A stretch of DNA of 64,000 nucleotides from Bacteroidia bacterium (GCA_025996865.1 BNTV01000006.1:1-64000); one strand, 5' to 3'. Counted from the stretch's first letter, positions 51,097 to 62,137 are shown. Numbers and translations: made by a program. Notes: generated by a model from the sequence alone, not told the origin.

Positions 51097-54060
51097 TTAC
51101 AGCGTCTGTTTCACTTCAATTTCCTCAAAAGCCTCGACAATATCACCGATTTTAATATCATTGAAGTTGTGAATGTTCAAACCGCACTCATATCCTTGCG
51201 TCACTTCTTTGACGTCGTCTTTGAAACGTTTCAAAGAACCTAATTCGCCGGAATAGATAACGATACCGTCGCGAATCAAGCGGATTTTGTTGTTTCGCTT
51301 GATTTTTCCTTCGCGCACCATACAACCGGCAACCGTACCGACTTTGGTAATCTTGAATATTTCGCGGATTTCGACGATACTGACAATTTCTTCTTTGATT
51401 TCCGGTGAAAGCATTCCTTCCATAGCGGCTTTCACTTCTTCGATTGCATTGTAAATAATTGAATACAAGCGGATATCGACGCCTTCTTTTTCGGCTAATT
51501 TTCTTGCCGACTGCGAAGGACGCACCTGGAATCCGACGATAATCGCATCCGAAGCTGCCGCCAGAATAACATCCGATTCGGAAATTTGTCCCACGCCCTT
51601 GTGGATGACATTGACTTGAATTTGTTCGGTGGACAGTCGCAGCAAGGAATCCGAAAGCGCCTCAATCGAGCCGTCCACATCCCCTTTGACGATGATGTTC
51701 AGTTGTTTGAAATTACCGATGGCAATCCGGCGTCCGATGTCGTCAAGCGTTAAGCGTTTACCGGTACGCAAGCCTTGTTCGCGTTGCAGTTGTTCACGCT
51801 TGGTAGCGATTTCCCGCGCTTCCTGTTCCGTTTCCATTACGTTGATAATATCGCCGGCTTGCGGGGCGCCGTTGAAACCAAGAATCAATACGGGTTCCGA
51901 AGGACCGGCTTCCGTGATTTTCTGGTTTCTTTCATTAAACATCGCTTTCACACGCCCGAAATGCGTTCCGGCCAAAATAACGTCTCCCAAACGAAGCGTT
52001 CCGTTTTGCACCAACATGGTGACTACGTAACCGCGACCTTTATCCAATGAAGATTCGATAACCGAGCCTACGGCTTTCCGTTCCGGATTGGCTTTCAAAT
52101 CCAACAATTCCGCTTCCAGCAGTACTTTTTCCAGCAATTCCTTAACGCCGATTCCCTGTTTGGCTGAAATATCCTGCGATTGGTACTGACCACCCCAGTC
52201 TTCCACCAAATAGTTCATATTGGCCAAAGCTTCTTTTATCTTTTCGGGATTCGCTCCCGGCTTATCTATTTTGTTGATGGCAAATACCATAGGAACGCCT
52301 GCAGCCGAAGCATGGTTGATTGCTTCAATGGTTTGCGGCATCACGCTATCATCGGCGGCAACAATAATGACGGCGATATCGGTCACACTGGCTCCGCGGG
52401 CGCGCATGGCGGTAAACGCTTCGTGTCCCGGCGTATCAAGGAATGTGATTTTCCGGCCGCCCTGCAATTCCACGTTGTAAGCGCCGATGTGCTGGGTGAT
52501 GCCTCCCGCTTCCCCGGCAATTACGTTTGTTTTGCGGATGTTGTCAAGTAAAGAAGTTTTACCGTGGTCAACGTGTCCCATTACCGTAATAATCGGCGGA
52601 CGGGGAAGCAGATCTTCCGGCCTGTCTTTTTCCTCGGAAATGGCTTCCGTCACTTCGACACTGACATATTCGGTTTTGTAACCGAATTCTTCGGCAATGA
52701 TATTAATCGTTTCGGCGTCCAAACGTTGATTGATGGAAACCATGATGCCGATGCTCATACAGGTGGAAATAATCTTGATCACGGGAACGTTCATCATACT
52801 TGCCAAATCGTTGGCTGTAACAAATTCCGTGATTTTGATCGTTTTGCTGTCTTGCGCCTCCATTTCATGCTGTTCGCTTTGGCGTTGAAAAACAGCGTCC
52901 CGTTTTTCACGACGGTGTTTGGCGCCTTTTTTCTGTCCTTTGTTCGTTAAACGGGCAAGCGTTTCCTTGATTTGTTTCTGCACGTCTTCTTCACTGACTT
53001 CGCTTTTAACGGTGGGTTTCCGGAGTTTGGGACGGTTCGCGTCTTGCTTGTTGAAAGCCGGAGCGCCTTTTTCAATATCTATTTTTTCGCGTTTGATGCG
53101 ATTGCGTTTCTTTTTCTTTGCTTCGTCCGCATCCGCTTTTTTCACCAAAATGGGTTTTTCTTTCTTTTCAACTTTAGCTTCTTCCTGTGCGGCTTTCTTG
53201 ATTTGGGCAGCTAAAGCGGCTTTCTTTTCTTTTTCAGCCCGTTCACGCCGTTTTTCTTCTTTGCTTTTCTTTTTCGGACGAGTGGATTGATTAATGGCCG
53301 ACAAGTTAATTTTGTCTATGACTTTAATTGCCGGCTCCAAAGGCTTATTACGTTTCAAACGAAAAGGTTCTTCTCTGGTTGAACTTGGAGTTGCAGGTTT
53401 TTCTTCTTTTGCTTCCGGTTCTTTTTCCGGAACAACAACTTCTTCTTCCGCTACATCCTCTACCTCTTCCACTTCTTCCTTCACATTTTCTATTTCTTCC
53501 GGTTCTTCCGGTTCTTCCGGTTCTTCCACATCCTCCTCTTCAATTATTTCCGCTTCATCTTCTTCTTCCAATTCGATATCTTCCGGTAAAACGGTTTCTA
53601 TTTCTTCGGGAATCACAATTACTTCTTCTACTTCAGGCTCTATTTCCGGTTCCGGTTCTTGCGGAACAATTTCTTCTACGGGAGGAATAACCGGTTTTTC
53701 TTCCGGTTTTTGTTTTTTTCCGATAGCGTCCAAATCTATTTTGCCTACGGTAACAAATTTGGGTCGGATATCTTCAGGAATCTCGGTTTTGATTTCTTCC
53801 ACCTTTTTGGGTTTATCATAGCCTTCCACCGCCACCGTTTCTTTCTTTTCCTTATGGTGGCGTTCCTGACTCATTTTTGCCGACTCAAGTTTAATCGTTT
53901 TATCTTTATTAAACTCTTTGATGAGTAATTCATATTCTTCATCACTGATTTTCGTATTGGGATTTTCTTCTGTAGGAAAACCCTTCTTTTGCAGAAATTC
54001 CACAACGGTGGACAATCCTACATTTAAATTTCTTGTTACCTTATTTAAGCGTATAGACAT
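51097..54060 (-). CDS. infB: Translation initiation factor IF-2
   Basis: 987 residues. IF2_N helical domain at 1-50, a long acidic/Pro-rich linker at about 105-230 (runs of EPEEPEE), a basic Lys/Glu-rich part, the second N-domain at about 415-470, and the G domain with GHVDHGKTS near 493, DTPGHEAF, and NKIDKPGA. C-terminal domains II-IV complete the factor, which places initiator tRNA on the 30S subunit with GTP. Last gene of the rimP-nusA-infB operon, 8 bases after nusA. Confidence 0.98.
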   Translation of the reverse strand: MSIRLNKVTRNLNVGLSTVVEFLQKKGFPTEENPNTKISDEEYELLIKEFNKDKTIKLESAKMSQERHHKEKKETVAVEGYDKPKKVEEIKTEIPEDIRPKFVTVGKIDLDAIGKKQKPEEKPVIPPVEEIVPQEPEPEIEPEVEEVIVIPEEIETVLPEDIELEEEDEAEIIEEEDVEEPEEPEEPEEIENVKEEVEEVEDVAEEEVVVPEKEPEAKEEKPATPSSTREEPFRLKRNKPLEPAIKVIDKINLSAINQSTRPKKKSKEEKRRERAEKEKKAALAAQIKKAAQEEAKVEKKEKPILVKKADADEAKKKKRNRIKREKIDIEKGAPAFNKQDANRPKLRKPTVKSEVSEEDVQKQIKETLARLTNKGQKKGAKHRREKRDAVFQRQSEQHEMEAQDSKTIKITEFVTANDLASMMNVPVIKIISTCMSIGIMVSINQRLDAETINIIAEEFGYKTEYVSVEVTEAISEEKDRPEDLLPRPPIITVMGHVDHGKTSLLDNIRKTNVIAGEAGGITQHIGAYNVELQGGRKITFLDTPGHEAFTAMRARGASVTDIAVIIVAADDSVMPQTIEAINHASAAGVPMVFAINKIDKPGANPEKIKEALANMNYLVEDWGGQYQSQDISAKQGIGVKELLEKVLLEAELLDLKANPERKAVGSVIESSLDKGRGYVVTMLVQNGTLRLGDVILAGTHFGRVKAMFNERNQKITEAGPSEPVLILGFNGAPQAGDIINVMETEQEAREIATKREQLQREQGLRTGKRLTLDDIGRRIAIGNFKQLNIIVKGDVDGSIEALSDSLLRLSTEQIQVNVIHKGVGQISESDVILAAASDAIIVGFQVRPSQSARKLAEKEGVDIRLYSIIYNAIEEVKAAMEGMLSPEIKEEIVSIVEIREIFKITKVGTVAGCMVREGKIKRNNKIRLIRDGIVIYSGELGSLKRFKDDVKEVTQGYECGLNIHNFNDIKIGDIVEAFEEIEVKQTL

Positions 54061-54068
54061 ATATTAAC

Positions 54069-55319
54069 TTATTCTTCTTCAAACTCAGCTTTCAGGATAG
54101 TAAGTACTTCATCCACAGTACCTTCTTCCAAATCCGCTTTTTCTATAATCTCATCGCGATTCATCGCCAAAACATTCTTGGCTGTATAACAGCCGATGTT
54201 TTTCAATGCTTCGATCACCCACGCTTCGATTTCATCTGAAAATTCGTCCAGATAAATATCTTCTCCGTCAATATCCACATCCCGGAATACGTCGATGGTA
54301 TATTCCGTCAGCATACTTGCCAATTTGATATTCAGCCCGCCTTTTCCGATGGCCAAGGAAACTTCTTCGGGGCGTAGATAAACTTCCGCTTTTTTATCCG
54401 TATCATGAATTTTTATAGACGATATTTTTGCCGGACTTAAAGCTCTTTGAATGAACAGAGCCGTATTGGCTGTGTAGTTTACGACGTCGATGTTTTCGTT
54501 ACACAACTCCCGGACGATTCCATGAATACGCGCGCCTTTCATACCTACGCAGGCGCCAACCGGATCAATGCGGTCGTCGTAGGATTCGACGGCTACTTTG
54601 GCTCTTTCGCCGGGGATGCGTGCGATTCGCTTAATCGTAATCAGTCCGTCATGGATTTCCGGCACTTCCAATTCAAACAGTCTTTGCATGAATAAGTTAG
54701 AGGTGCGGGAAAGAATGATTTTCGGATTATTATTTTGATTATCCACTTTTACTACGACTGCGCGACGGGTTTCGTTTTTGCGGAAAAAATCGCCCGGAAT
54801 CTGTTCGCTTTTCGGGAGAATCAGTTCGTTATCTTCGTCGTCCAAAAGCAAAATTTCTTTTTTCCATATTTGATAGACTTCTGCGGAAATGATTTGTCCC
54901 ACGCGGTCTTTATATTTCGTGTAAACGCTATCTTTCTGCAATTCCAGGATTTTGGAAGCCAAAGCCTGACGAAGATTCAAAACGGCTCTTCGTCCGAAAC
55001 CGGCAAAATTCACTTCGTCGGTAATTTCTTCGCCGACTTCATAGTCAGAGTCAATCTTCTGCGCTTCGGACAATGTGATTTGTAAATTGGAGTCCGTCAG
55101 GTTGTCGTCGGGAACAACTTCCCGGTTTCGCCAAATTTCGAAATCGCCTTTATCGGGATTGATAATGATGTCGTAATTTTCGTCCGAACCGAACATTTTG
55201 CTGATTACATTGCGAAATGCTTCTTCGAGAATACTGATTAATGTCGTTCTGTCGATATTCTTATTTTCTTTGAATTCGGCAAAAGTATCGATCATGTTTA
55301 CTTCTTGTCTCCTTGCCAT
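54069..55319 (-). CDS. nusA: Transcription termination/antitermination factor NusA
   Basis: 416 residues: N-terminal RNA polymerase-binding domain (1-130), S1 domain (about 135-200), and two KH domains with GMKGARIHGIVREL and IGKGGLNIKLAS GxxG loops. It modulates pausing and termination. It lies 7 bases after rimP. The E. coli-type acidic repeats at the C-terminus are replaced by a short acidic tail, which is normal for Bacteroidota. Confidence 0.97.
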   Translation of the reverse strand: MARRQEVNMIDTFAEFKENKNIDRTTLISILEEAFRNVISKMFGSDENYDIIINPDKGDFEIWRNREVVPDDNLTDSNLQITLSEAQKIDSDYEVGEEITDEVNFAGFGRRAVLNLRQALASKILELQKDSVYTKYKDRVGQIISAEVYQIWKKEILLLDDEDNELILPKSEQIPGDFFRKNETRRAVVVKVDNQNNNPKIILSRTSNLFMQRLFELEVPEIHDGLITIKRIARIPGERAKVAVESYDDRIDPVGACVGMKGARIHGIVRELCNENIDVVNYTANTALFIQRALSPAKISSIKIHDTDKKAEVYLRPEEVSLAIGKGGLNIKLASMLTEYTIDVFRDVDIDGEDIYLDEFSDEIEAWVIEALKNIGCYTAKNVLAMNRDEIIEKADLEEGTVDEVLTILKAEFEEE

Positions 55320-55326
55320 AAGTACT

Positions 55327-55794
55327 TTACTTGAATCTTATTAAATATTTCGTATGTTTAATTTCACTGTAAGGAAAAGTCAGGTCTTCTTCGACCGTCA
55401 CTTTTCGTTTGGCGCCTTCCGGTTTTACCTGTTTTTCCACCGTAAGCACAAAAGCTTCCGGCTCGGCGGATTTCAGGATTCCGGTATGTTTAACGCCTGT
55501 TTTTGCAAGCACTTCCACTTCGTTTCCCACATTTTTCAGGTATTGACGCAGTATTTTGAACGGCTGACCGATTCCTGCCGAACCGACTTCCAGTTCGTAA
55601 TCCTCCGTATCCCTGTCCAATTTGGATTCGATAAATTTGCTTAAAGAAATGCAGTCGTCAATAGAAACCGCTTGGTCGTTATCAATCTCGACGACAATTG
55701 TATTATCCGGTCTTATGTCAATGTTAACCAAATAATTAGCCGAGTGCGCCAGAAAATCATCTACTATTCCTTTTACCGTTTCTTTTTCTATCAT
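55327..55794 (-). CDS. rimP: Ribosome maturation factor RimP
   Basis: 155 residues. Two domains: alpha/beta N-terminus (NYLVNIDIRPDNTIVVEIDND, then DDCISLSKFIE) and an Sm-like C-terminus (VLAKTGVKHTGILKSA). It helps assemble the 30S subunit. I start at the ATG at 55794 (MIEKETVKG); an upstream Met would add a leader-encoded tail through a GC hairpin. First gene of the operon with nusA and infB. Confidence 0.93.
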   Translation of the reverse strand: MIEKETVKGIVDDFLAHSANYLVNIDIRPDNTIVVEIDNDQAVSIDDCISLSKFIESKLDRDTEDYELEVGSAGIGQPFKILRQYLKNVGNEVEVLAKTGVKHTGILKSAEPEAFVLTVEKQVKPEGAKRKVTVEEDLTFPYSEIKHTKYLIRFK

Positions 55795-55809
55795 AAAATC
55801 AAATATAAA

Positions 55810-55827
55810 GGGGGGCTTCTGCCCCCC
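55810..55827 (-). promoter_or_regulatory. GC-rich hairpin in the rimP leader
   Basis: GGGGGGC and GCCCCCC form a perfect 7-bp stem with a 4-base loop, starting 16 bases before the rimP ATG. On the minus strand TTTATATTTGATTTT follows, so it looks like a small attenuator or a block to ribosome entry. Its role is unknown. Confidence 0.55.
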
Positions 55828-55845
55828 TCCTCCTAAATTTGGTTG

Positions 55846-55877
55846 CAAAGGTAAGATTTTATTTGATGACTGCCAAA
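55846..55877 (-). promoter_or_regulatory. Promoter of the rimP-nusA-infB operon
   Basis: On the minus strand TTTG (55874-55877), a 20-base spacer, then TACCTTTG (55846-55853). The hairpin lies just downstream in the leader. Confidence 0.72.
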
Positions 55878-55923
55878 TATTTATATAACTTTATTTGTCA
55901 TATTGGTTAATAATACTTAAAAC

Positions 55924-55954
55924 TTGTATTTATGAGTATCTTTTTCTATCTTTG
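55924..55954 (+). promoter_or_regulatory. Promoter of the DUF2723 gene
   Basis: TTG (55924-55926), a 20-base spacer, then TATCTTTG (55947-55954), 33 bases before the chosen ATG. Its location decides against an upstream start that would lie within it. Confidence 0.7.
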
Positions 55955-55987
55955 CGCAAAATTTTTCACACAATACCGGTAATATAT

Positions 55988-58900
55988 ATGAAAACATTTA
56001 AATTGGTAAATAACATTCTGGGATGGATTGTTTTCGCCATAGCGGCAGTTACTTATTTGATGACGATAGAGCCTACGGCCAGTTTTTGGGATTGCGGCGA
56101 GTTTATTGTTTCTGCCTATAAATTAGAAGTAGGACATCCTCCCGGAAACCCGATTTTTATGATGATGGCCAACTTATTTACTCAATTGACTTCCGACCCT
56201 TCCTTAAAGGCGACGATGGTAAATGGTATGTCGGCTATTTTCAGCGCTTTAACAATATTATTCTTATTTTGGACAATTACCCATTTGGCAAGGAAAATAT
56301 TTGTTCCCGACGGCAGGACTGAAATGTCGCTTTCCAAGATGATTTCAATTCTCGGTTGCGGTGCGGTAGGCGCTTTGGCTTATACCTGGTCTGATACGTT
56401 CTGGTTCTCGGCGGTTGAAGGGGAAGTATATGCGTTGTCATCATTGATGACCGGGCTGGTTTTTTGGGTGATTTTGAAATGGGAAGATGTGGCCGATGAA
56501 CCTCATTCCGATCGTTGGCTGATATTAATCGCCTATTTGATGGGTGTTTCGATTGCCGTCCACTTGTTGAACCTGCTTTGTATTCCTGCAATTGTGCTGG
56601 TTTATTACTACAAAAAATATCCCCGTCCGAATCTGAAAGGCTCGTTGATTGCCTTGCTGGTTTCCTTTGTGATTGTGGGCATTATGCTTTACGGTGTCAT
56701 TCAGGGACTGGTGAAAGTAGCCGGTTGGTTTGAATTGTTGTTTGTTAATGATTTCGGTTTGCCGTACAATACGGGAGTCGGTTTCTATATCTTTTTGGCT
56801 TTTGCCGTTCTGGCTTGGAGTATTTGGGAAACGATGCGGGAAAAATACAATCCGGTAAGGGCGAAAATTGCTTTTTTGCTTTCAGTCGCTTTGTTGGGAA
56901 TTCCGTTCATAGGAAACAATCCGGTAATAGGGATTGTCATTTTAATTGTTTTAGGTATTTACTTTTTCAGAAGCAAGAAACTGAATCCGGCTGCACTCAA
57001 CACCATTCTGATTGGTTTATTCGTTATAACTATCGGTTATTCGTCTTATGCACTGATTATGATTCGTTCGGCGGCGAATACGCCCATGGATCAAAACTCG
57101 CCCGAAGACATTTTTACTTTGAGGGAATATTTATCGCGTGAACAATACGGACAAACGCCTTTGATTCACGGACAGACTTTCGTTGCCGATACGAAAAGAG
57201 TCAGACAGGGAAATATGTTAAGTACTGCTACAAAGGATGAAGGCCCTGTTTGGACGCAAATTGCCAAAAGCGATCCCGCGGAGAAAGACCATTATTTTAT
57301 TTCCAAAAGAAAAGAAACGGTTTTGTATCCGGAAGAATTGTGTACGATTTTCCCGCGCATGTACAGCAAAGAACATGCGGAGGCATATAAAGATTGGTGC
57401 AATTTCAAAGGGAAACGAGTCAAATACAAAGAATATGACGGCGCTCCTTCACAGATAATAATTGCACCGACTTTTTTCGAAAACCTGAAATTTTTCCTCT
57501 CCTACCAAGTCAACTTTATGTATTGGCGGTATTTTATGTGGAATTTTGCCGGACGGCAAAATGAAATTCAAGGAAACGGTGAAGTCGCAAACGGCAAATG
57601 GATAAGCGGTATCAAATTCATTGATAAGTGGCATGCCGGACCGCAGGATGATTTACCGGACTTCATCGCAAAAAACAAGGGACATAACAAATTTTACATG
57701 TTACCCCTTTTGCTTGGCCTTTTGGGTATTTTCTTCCAAGTATATTCCGGGAAAAAAGGGACACAAGATTTCTGGGTTGTATTCCTCCTGTTTTTCATGA
57801 CCGGTTTGGCCATTGTGCTTTATTTGAATCAGACGCCCAATCAGCCGCGTGAACGGGATTATGCGTATGCCGGCTCGTTCTATGCTTTCTGCATTTGGAT
57901 CGGGCTGGGCGTTGGCTTGATTGAAAAGCTATTGCATAAATACGCTAAACTTTCCCAATTGCCGGCTGCAATTGCGGCTTCCGTATTGTGTCTGCTGATT
58001 CCCATTCAAATGGTTTCGCAGACCTGGGACGATCACGATCGCTCGAAAAGGTATCTTTGCCACGATTTCGGGTTTAATTACCTTTCGACTTGCGAACCCA
58101 ATGCGGTCATTTTCACTATGGGTGACAACGATACTTTCCCGCTCTGGTACGCTCAGGAAGTGGAAGGTTACCGCACGGACGTCCGTGTTTGTAATTTGAG
58201 TTATCTGCAAACCGACTGGTATATCGACCAAATGAAACGCCAGGCATACGAGTCCGCTGCACTTCCTATTTCGTGGAAGAAAACCGAATATATACAGGGA
58301 AAACATGATATCGCTTTAATTCTCGAACCCAGCGAAAAGCCTCAGGATGTAGCTTACGCTTTGGCGAGGGTTAAATCCGATGACAATCGCGTGAAAAAAG
58401 TAGGAAAATATCCACCCATAGATAACATTCGCACCAATCTGTTGTATATCCCTATTGATACGGCTGCGGTAATCAAATCGGGAGTGGTGAAACCGGAACA
58501 GGCTGATTGGCTGACGGATAAAATGTACATTTATCTCGGTCCTAAATACAATGCCAATCAAGAAGAAGTCGTACCCGAGAAATCCGCCTTGTATAAACAG
58601 GAAATGATGATTCTCGATATGTTGAGGAATAACGAAGACTGGTCGCGTCCGTTCTATTTCGCAACTACCGTAGGACCGGATCAATACATCAGGATGGAAA
58701 ATTATTTCCGTCAGGATGGCGTTGCCTACAGGATTGTTCCTTATGATGTAACCCAAGAAGGAAGAAATATTGATACGGATATTCTGTACGAAAATCTGAT
58801 GAAAAAATACCGCTGGGGTAATCTGGATAAACCGGGATTATATATTGATGCCAATTCCATGCGGATGTCAAGGGTATTCCGGTCGATGTTCGGTACCTTG

Positions 58901-59308
58901 GGAACGCGGTTGGTAGCCGAAGGTAAGAACGAAAAGGCAATTGAAGCCATGGATTATGCCGTGAAGTCGATTCCCGATTACAATGTGCCTTATGATTTCT
59001 ATTCGATGAACCAGATTACTCAGGCTTACATTACGGCAGGAGATACGGCTAAAGCCAAACAAATCAACGACATTATGGTAGAATCCACGATGAAAGAGTT
59101 GGATTGGTACACAAGGCTCAACGATAAAGATTACGCATCGGTATATTCCGATATTAGAAATGATTTGTATCTTATGAGTTATTTCCTGCAATTCTATGAA
59201 GCAATAGATCCCCAAAAACATGAATCCATTTCGAAAAATTATGATCGTTATGTTCAACGATATGAGAATGCTTCAAAGAGGATGAACAGGGGCGGAGCAA
59301 ACAGATAA
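55988..59308 (+). CDS. DUF2723 membrane protein (GT117/TMEM260-like)
   Basis: 1106 residues. Residues 1-400 carry about 12 membrane helices with the family's N-terminal motif TASFWDCGEFIVSAYKLEVG near 30-50 (Asp/Glu as in glycosyltransferase-C folds) and HPPGNP. A large soluble middle is followed by TPR-like helices at the C-terminus. Relatives are polytopic mannosyltransferase-like proteins; the substrate in Bacteroidota is unknown. I start at the ATG at 55988 (MKTFKLVNN), which follows the promoter. Confidence 0.85.
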   Translation: MKTFKLVNNILGWIVFAIAAVTYLMTIEPTASFWDCGEFIVSAYKLEVGHPPGNPIFMMMANLFTQLTSDPSLKATMVNGMSAIFSALTILFLFWTITHLARKIFVPDGRTEMSLSKMISILGCGAVGALAYTWSDTFWFSAVEGEVYALSSLMTGLVFWVILKWEDVADEPHSDRWLILIAYLMGVSIAVHLLNLLCIPAIVLVYYYKKYPRPNLKGSLIALLVSFVIVGIMLYGVIQGLVKVAGWFELLFVNDFGLPYNTGVGFYIFLAFAVLAWSIWETMREKYNPVRAKIAFLLSVALLGIPFIGNNPVIGIVILIVLGIYFFRSKKLNPAALNTILIGLFVITIGYSSYALIMIRSAANTPMDQNSPEDIFTLREYLSREQYGQTPLIHGQTFVADTKRVRQGNMLSTATKDEGPVWTQIAKSDPAEKDHYFISKRKETVLYPEELCTIFPRMYSKEHAEAYKDWCNFKGKRVKYKEYDGAPSQIIIAPTFFENLKFFLSYQVNFMYWRYFMWNFAGRQNEIQGNGEVANGKWISGIKFIDKWHAGPQDDLPDFIAKNKGHNKFYMLPLLLGLLGIFFQVYSGKKGTQDFWVVFLLFFMTGLAIVLYLNQTPNQPRERDYAYAGSFYAFCIWIGLGVGLIEKLLHKYAKLSQLPAAIAASVLCLLIPIQMVSQTWDDHDRSKRYLCHDFGFNYLSTCEPNAVIFTMGDNDTFPLWYAQEVEGYRTDVRVCNLSYLQTDWYIDQMKRQAYESAALPISWKKTEYIQGKHDIALILEPSEKPQDVAYALARVKSDDNRVKKVGKYPPIDNIRTNLLYIPIDTAAVIKSGVVKPEQADWLTDKMYIYLGPKYNANQEEVVPEKSALYKQEMMILDMLRNNEDWSRPFYFATTVGPDQYIRMENYFRQDGVAYRIVPYDVTQEGRNIDTDILYENLMKKYRWGNLDKPGLYIDANSMRMSRVFRSMFGTLGTRLVAEGKNEKAIEAMDYAVKSIPDYNVPYDFYSMNQITQAYITAGDTAKAKQINDIMVESTMKELDWYTRLNDKDYASVYSDIRNDLYLMSYFLQFYEAIDPQKHESISKNYDRYVQRYENASKRMNRGGANR

Positions 59309-59310
59309 AC

Positions 59311-59925
59311 ATGTTGATAGAGCGCCCCCCTAAAATATACCGCGGTTTTTACAGCGGTTCCCATTGGAGATTCAACACCGGCGAAAAAGCCGTGTATCTC
59401 ACATTCGACGACGGACCCATTCCGGAGATGACGCCCTGGGTTTTGGACTTGTTGGACAAATACGGCATTAAGGCTACTTTTTTCTGTGTGGGAGACAATG
59501 TCCGCAAATATCCGGAGATTTACCAAATGGTACGAGACCGCGGGCACAATGTGGGTAATCATACTTTTCACCATCTGCAAGGATGGAAAGTGGATAAAGA
59601 AACTTATCTCAAGGACATTGAAGAGGCGGCGAAGCTGATAAACAGTAAATTATTCCGTCCTCCGCACGGGCACATGGGTTTGCCGCAATTTTACACGCTG
59701 AAAAAGAAATACAAGGTGATCATGTGGGACGTTATAACCCGCGACTACAGCCGGTTGATGACTTCCGACGAAGTATTTGAAGTTGTAAAAAAATATACCC
59801 GCAACGGTTCGATTATTGTGTTCCACGATTCTTTGAAATCGGGCGACCGCATGAAAGAATCTTTGCCCCGCTCTCTCGATTGGTTGATAGAGCAGGGTTA
59901 CAGTTTCCGGTTGATTGAAGAATAG
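59311..59925 (+). CDS. Polysaccharide deacetylase family protein
   Basis: 204 residues with a NodB domain: TFDDGPIPE near 33-41 (catalytic Asp and metal Asp), NHTFHHLQ near 90 (metal His), RPPHGHMG near 115, and IVFHDS near 170. No signal peptide, so it may act at the cytoplasmic face or be released otherwise; it removes N- or O-acetyl groups from a glycan. Two bases after the DUF2723 gene, suggesting a joint role in surface glycan synthesis. Confidence 0.9.
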   Translation: MLIERPPKIYRGFYSGSHWRFNTGEKAVYLTFDDGPIPEMTPWVLDLLDKYGIKATFFCVGDNVRKYPEIYQMVRDRGHNVGNHTFHHLQGWKVDKETYLKDIEEAAKLINSKLFRPPHGHMGLPQFYTLKKKYKVIMWDVITRDYSRLMTSDEVFEVVKKYTRNGSIIVFHDSLKSGDRMKESLPRSLDWLIEQGYSFRLIEE

Positions 59926-59927
59926 AG

Positions 59928-62093
59928 TTACCGGTATTTCAAATAATCCTCAAAATACCGGGTAATCTTCTCATGCAAATGCACCCGATCCGTTCCGGTC
60001 ATATTATGCCCATGCCCGGGATACACAAAATAATCGGGATAAGTCCGCGCGGTAATACACGCTTTCAGAAAGGAGAGGCTGTTTTGCCAAACGACCGTCG
60101 GGTCTTGGTCGCCATGAATAATCAAGAACCGCCCTTTCAGATTTCCGGCTAAGTTGTTCATATTGGTTTGCTCATACCCATCGGGATTTTCCTGAGGCGC
60201 ATCCATGTATCGTTCGCCGTACATGATTTCGTAATATTTCCAATCAATGACCGGGCCGCCGGCGACTCCCACTTTGAAAATTTCCGGATGACGGAGCATC
60301 AGGTTGGTTGACATAAAACCGCCGTAACTCCAACCGTGAACGCCAATCCGTTCTTTATCAACGTATGGCAAGGATTGGAGAAATTTCACGCCGCACATCT
60401 GGTCGGCAGTTTCGGTAATGCCCAATTGCCGGTGAATAACGCTTTCAAATTCAAATCCGCGGTTGGACGTACCTCGATTATCCATCGAAAAAACAATGTA
60501 TCCTTTTTGCGCCATATACAGGCTCCAACCTCGTGCCGAAGCCAGCCAATCGTTTTTAATCATTTGACTGTGAGGTCCTCCGTACACATAAATCACAACA
60601 GGATATTTTTTATCCGGATCAAAATCCGCCGGTTTAATCAGGTGGTAATACAGATCGGTTTTGCCGTCTGCTGCTTTGAGAGAACCTAAGGAAATTTTCG
60701 GAAAAACATAGTCTTTATACGGATTTTCAGCCGTTTGCAAACGGACAGGTTTGTATTTTGTGGAAACCGCCGCACTAATCAGGTTAATATTGAGGGGCGT
60801 ATTTAAATGAGAGAAACGTTCTAAAAGGTATTTACCCGACAAACTCAATTGGGCATTGTGCACGCCCGGTTCAAAAGTCAGTTGTGTCTTTTGGGCAGTT
60901 TTCAAATTTACTTTATAAACTTGAAATTCAATGGGATTTAGTTCATTAGACACTACAAAAATCTGTTTTTCGTCCTCGTCCAAGCCCAATGCAGCGGTAA
61001 TATCATAATTGCCGGAAGTTAACGGGCGAATCAGTTTCCCGGTCGTATCGTACAGATACAGATGGTTATAGCCGCTTCGTTTGCTCTGCCAAATAAATTG
61101 ATCGGGCGTTTTTTTCAGGAATAACAAAGGATTTTCCGGTTCTACGTAACGGTCGTTGTGTTCTTCGAACAAAGTACGGGTTTTTTCTCCGGTCGTAATA
61201 TCGTATTGATTGAGTTGCAGGTGATTCTGCTCGCGGTTCAATTCGGCGATATAGATGTATTTCTCGTTCGGATCCCAGGAAATATTGGTCAGATAATGGT
61301 CTTTGGGTTCACCGGTTTTCAAGTAAGTGGTTTTTCCGGTTGAAAGTTCGTAAATGCCCACTATTACCTCATGGCTTGTCATTCCGGCCATCGGGTATTT
61401 AATGTTTTTCAATTCGGCTTCCCGTTTGAAAATATCAACCAAAGGATAATCGCCGACCATGGTTTCGTCCATGCGGTAAAACGCCAGAAAATTTCCTTTG
61501 GGCGACCAAAAAGTTCCTTTTCTTATACCGAATTCATTGCGATGTACGGCTTGCCCATAAACCATATAAGGATTGGAATCTTCGGCAATCGCAACGGTAT
61601 TTCCTTCTGTCCCGGAGATATAAAGATTATTTTCCCGCGTAAAAACAAACCGTTTGTTTTCGGAACAAAAATCGGTATTTGCCCAATCTTTTTTTCTCGG
61701 TATTTCAAAAGCAACTGTTTTATTTCTCAAATCCAAGTAGAATTGTTTCTCTTTCGCCGGCAGAAAAACAGTCGCAAATGGTTGATTTTCAATTGAGACG
61801 AACGAAAGCCGATTCAAGTTGATGTCTTTCTCATTTAGTAATGTAATCAGTTCGCTTTGAGTGAGTAGCGTTTTTTTCTCATCCGGTTTTTGAGGATTGG
61901 CAATCCATATTTCATTTTCATCCGAAAATACCAAATCATCACCGTACCATTGAACTTTGTAAGTGGTTTTAGGAGTAAAATTCGTGTACGTCTTCCCTCC
62001 GGGAATCAAATCTTCAACCGTAAGTACTTTTTCCTGAGCCATTAGATTCATCTCAAAAAACAAGCAAGCAAATAGACCAATAAAATATTTCAT
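59928..62093 (-). CDS. Dipeptidyl-peptidase IV-like serine peptidase (S9)
   Basis: 721 residues. Signal peptide about 1-19. Residues 20-470 form the beta-propeller (DPP IV N-terminal domain; DSNPYMVYGQAVHRNEFGI). The catalytic domain contains the nucleophile Ser in GWSYGGF near 593, Asp in HGDQDPTV and His in PGHGHNM near the C-terminus. It cleaves dipeptides, usually after proline, from peptides in the periplasm. Convergent with the deacetylase gene, 2 bases apart. Confidence 0.93.
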   Translation of the reverse strand: MKYFIGLFACLFFEMNLMAQEKVLTVEDLIPGGKTYTNFTPKTTYKVQWYGDDLVFSDENEIWIANPQKPDEKKTLLTQSELITLLNEKDINLNRLSFVSIENQPFATVFLPAKEKQFYLDLRNKTVAFEIPRKKDWANTDFCSENKRFVFTRENNLYISGTEGNTVAIAEDSNPYMVYGQAVHRNEFGIRKGTFWSPKGNFLAFYRMDETMVGDYPLVDIFKREAELKNIKYPMAGMTSHEVIVGIYELSTGKTTYLKTGEPKDHYLTNISWDPNEKYIYIAELNREQNHLQLNQYDITTGEKTRTLFEEHNDRYVEPENPLLFLKKTPDQFIWQSKRSGYNHLYLYDTTGKLIRPLTSGNYDITAALGLDEDEKQIFVVSNELNPIEFQVYKVNLKTAQKTQLTFEPGVHNAQLSLSGKYLLERFSHLNTPLNINLISAAVSTKYKPVRLQTAENPYKDYVFPKISLGSLKAADGKTDLYYHLIKPADFDPDKKYPVVIYVYGGPHSQMIKNDWLASARGWSLYMAQKGYIVFSMDNRGTSNRGFEFESVIHRQLGITETADQMCGVKFLQSLPYVDKERIGVHGWSYGGFMSTNLMLRHPEIFKVGVAGGPVIDWKYYEIMYGERYMDAPQENPDGYEQTNMNNLAGNLKGRFLIIHGDQDPTVVWQNSLSFLKACITARTYPDYFVYPGHGHNMTGTDRVHLHEKITRYFEDYLKYR

Positions 62094-62137
62094 TCTTAAT
62101 ACATTTTTAATTGCAAATTTATAAATAAAATTTCACA

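Noticed and set aside
53294..53821. A Ser/Thr-rich 175-residue frame antisense to infB
   Set aside because: Its composition is the complement of the acidic Glu/Pro linker of IF-2, so it is a shadow.
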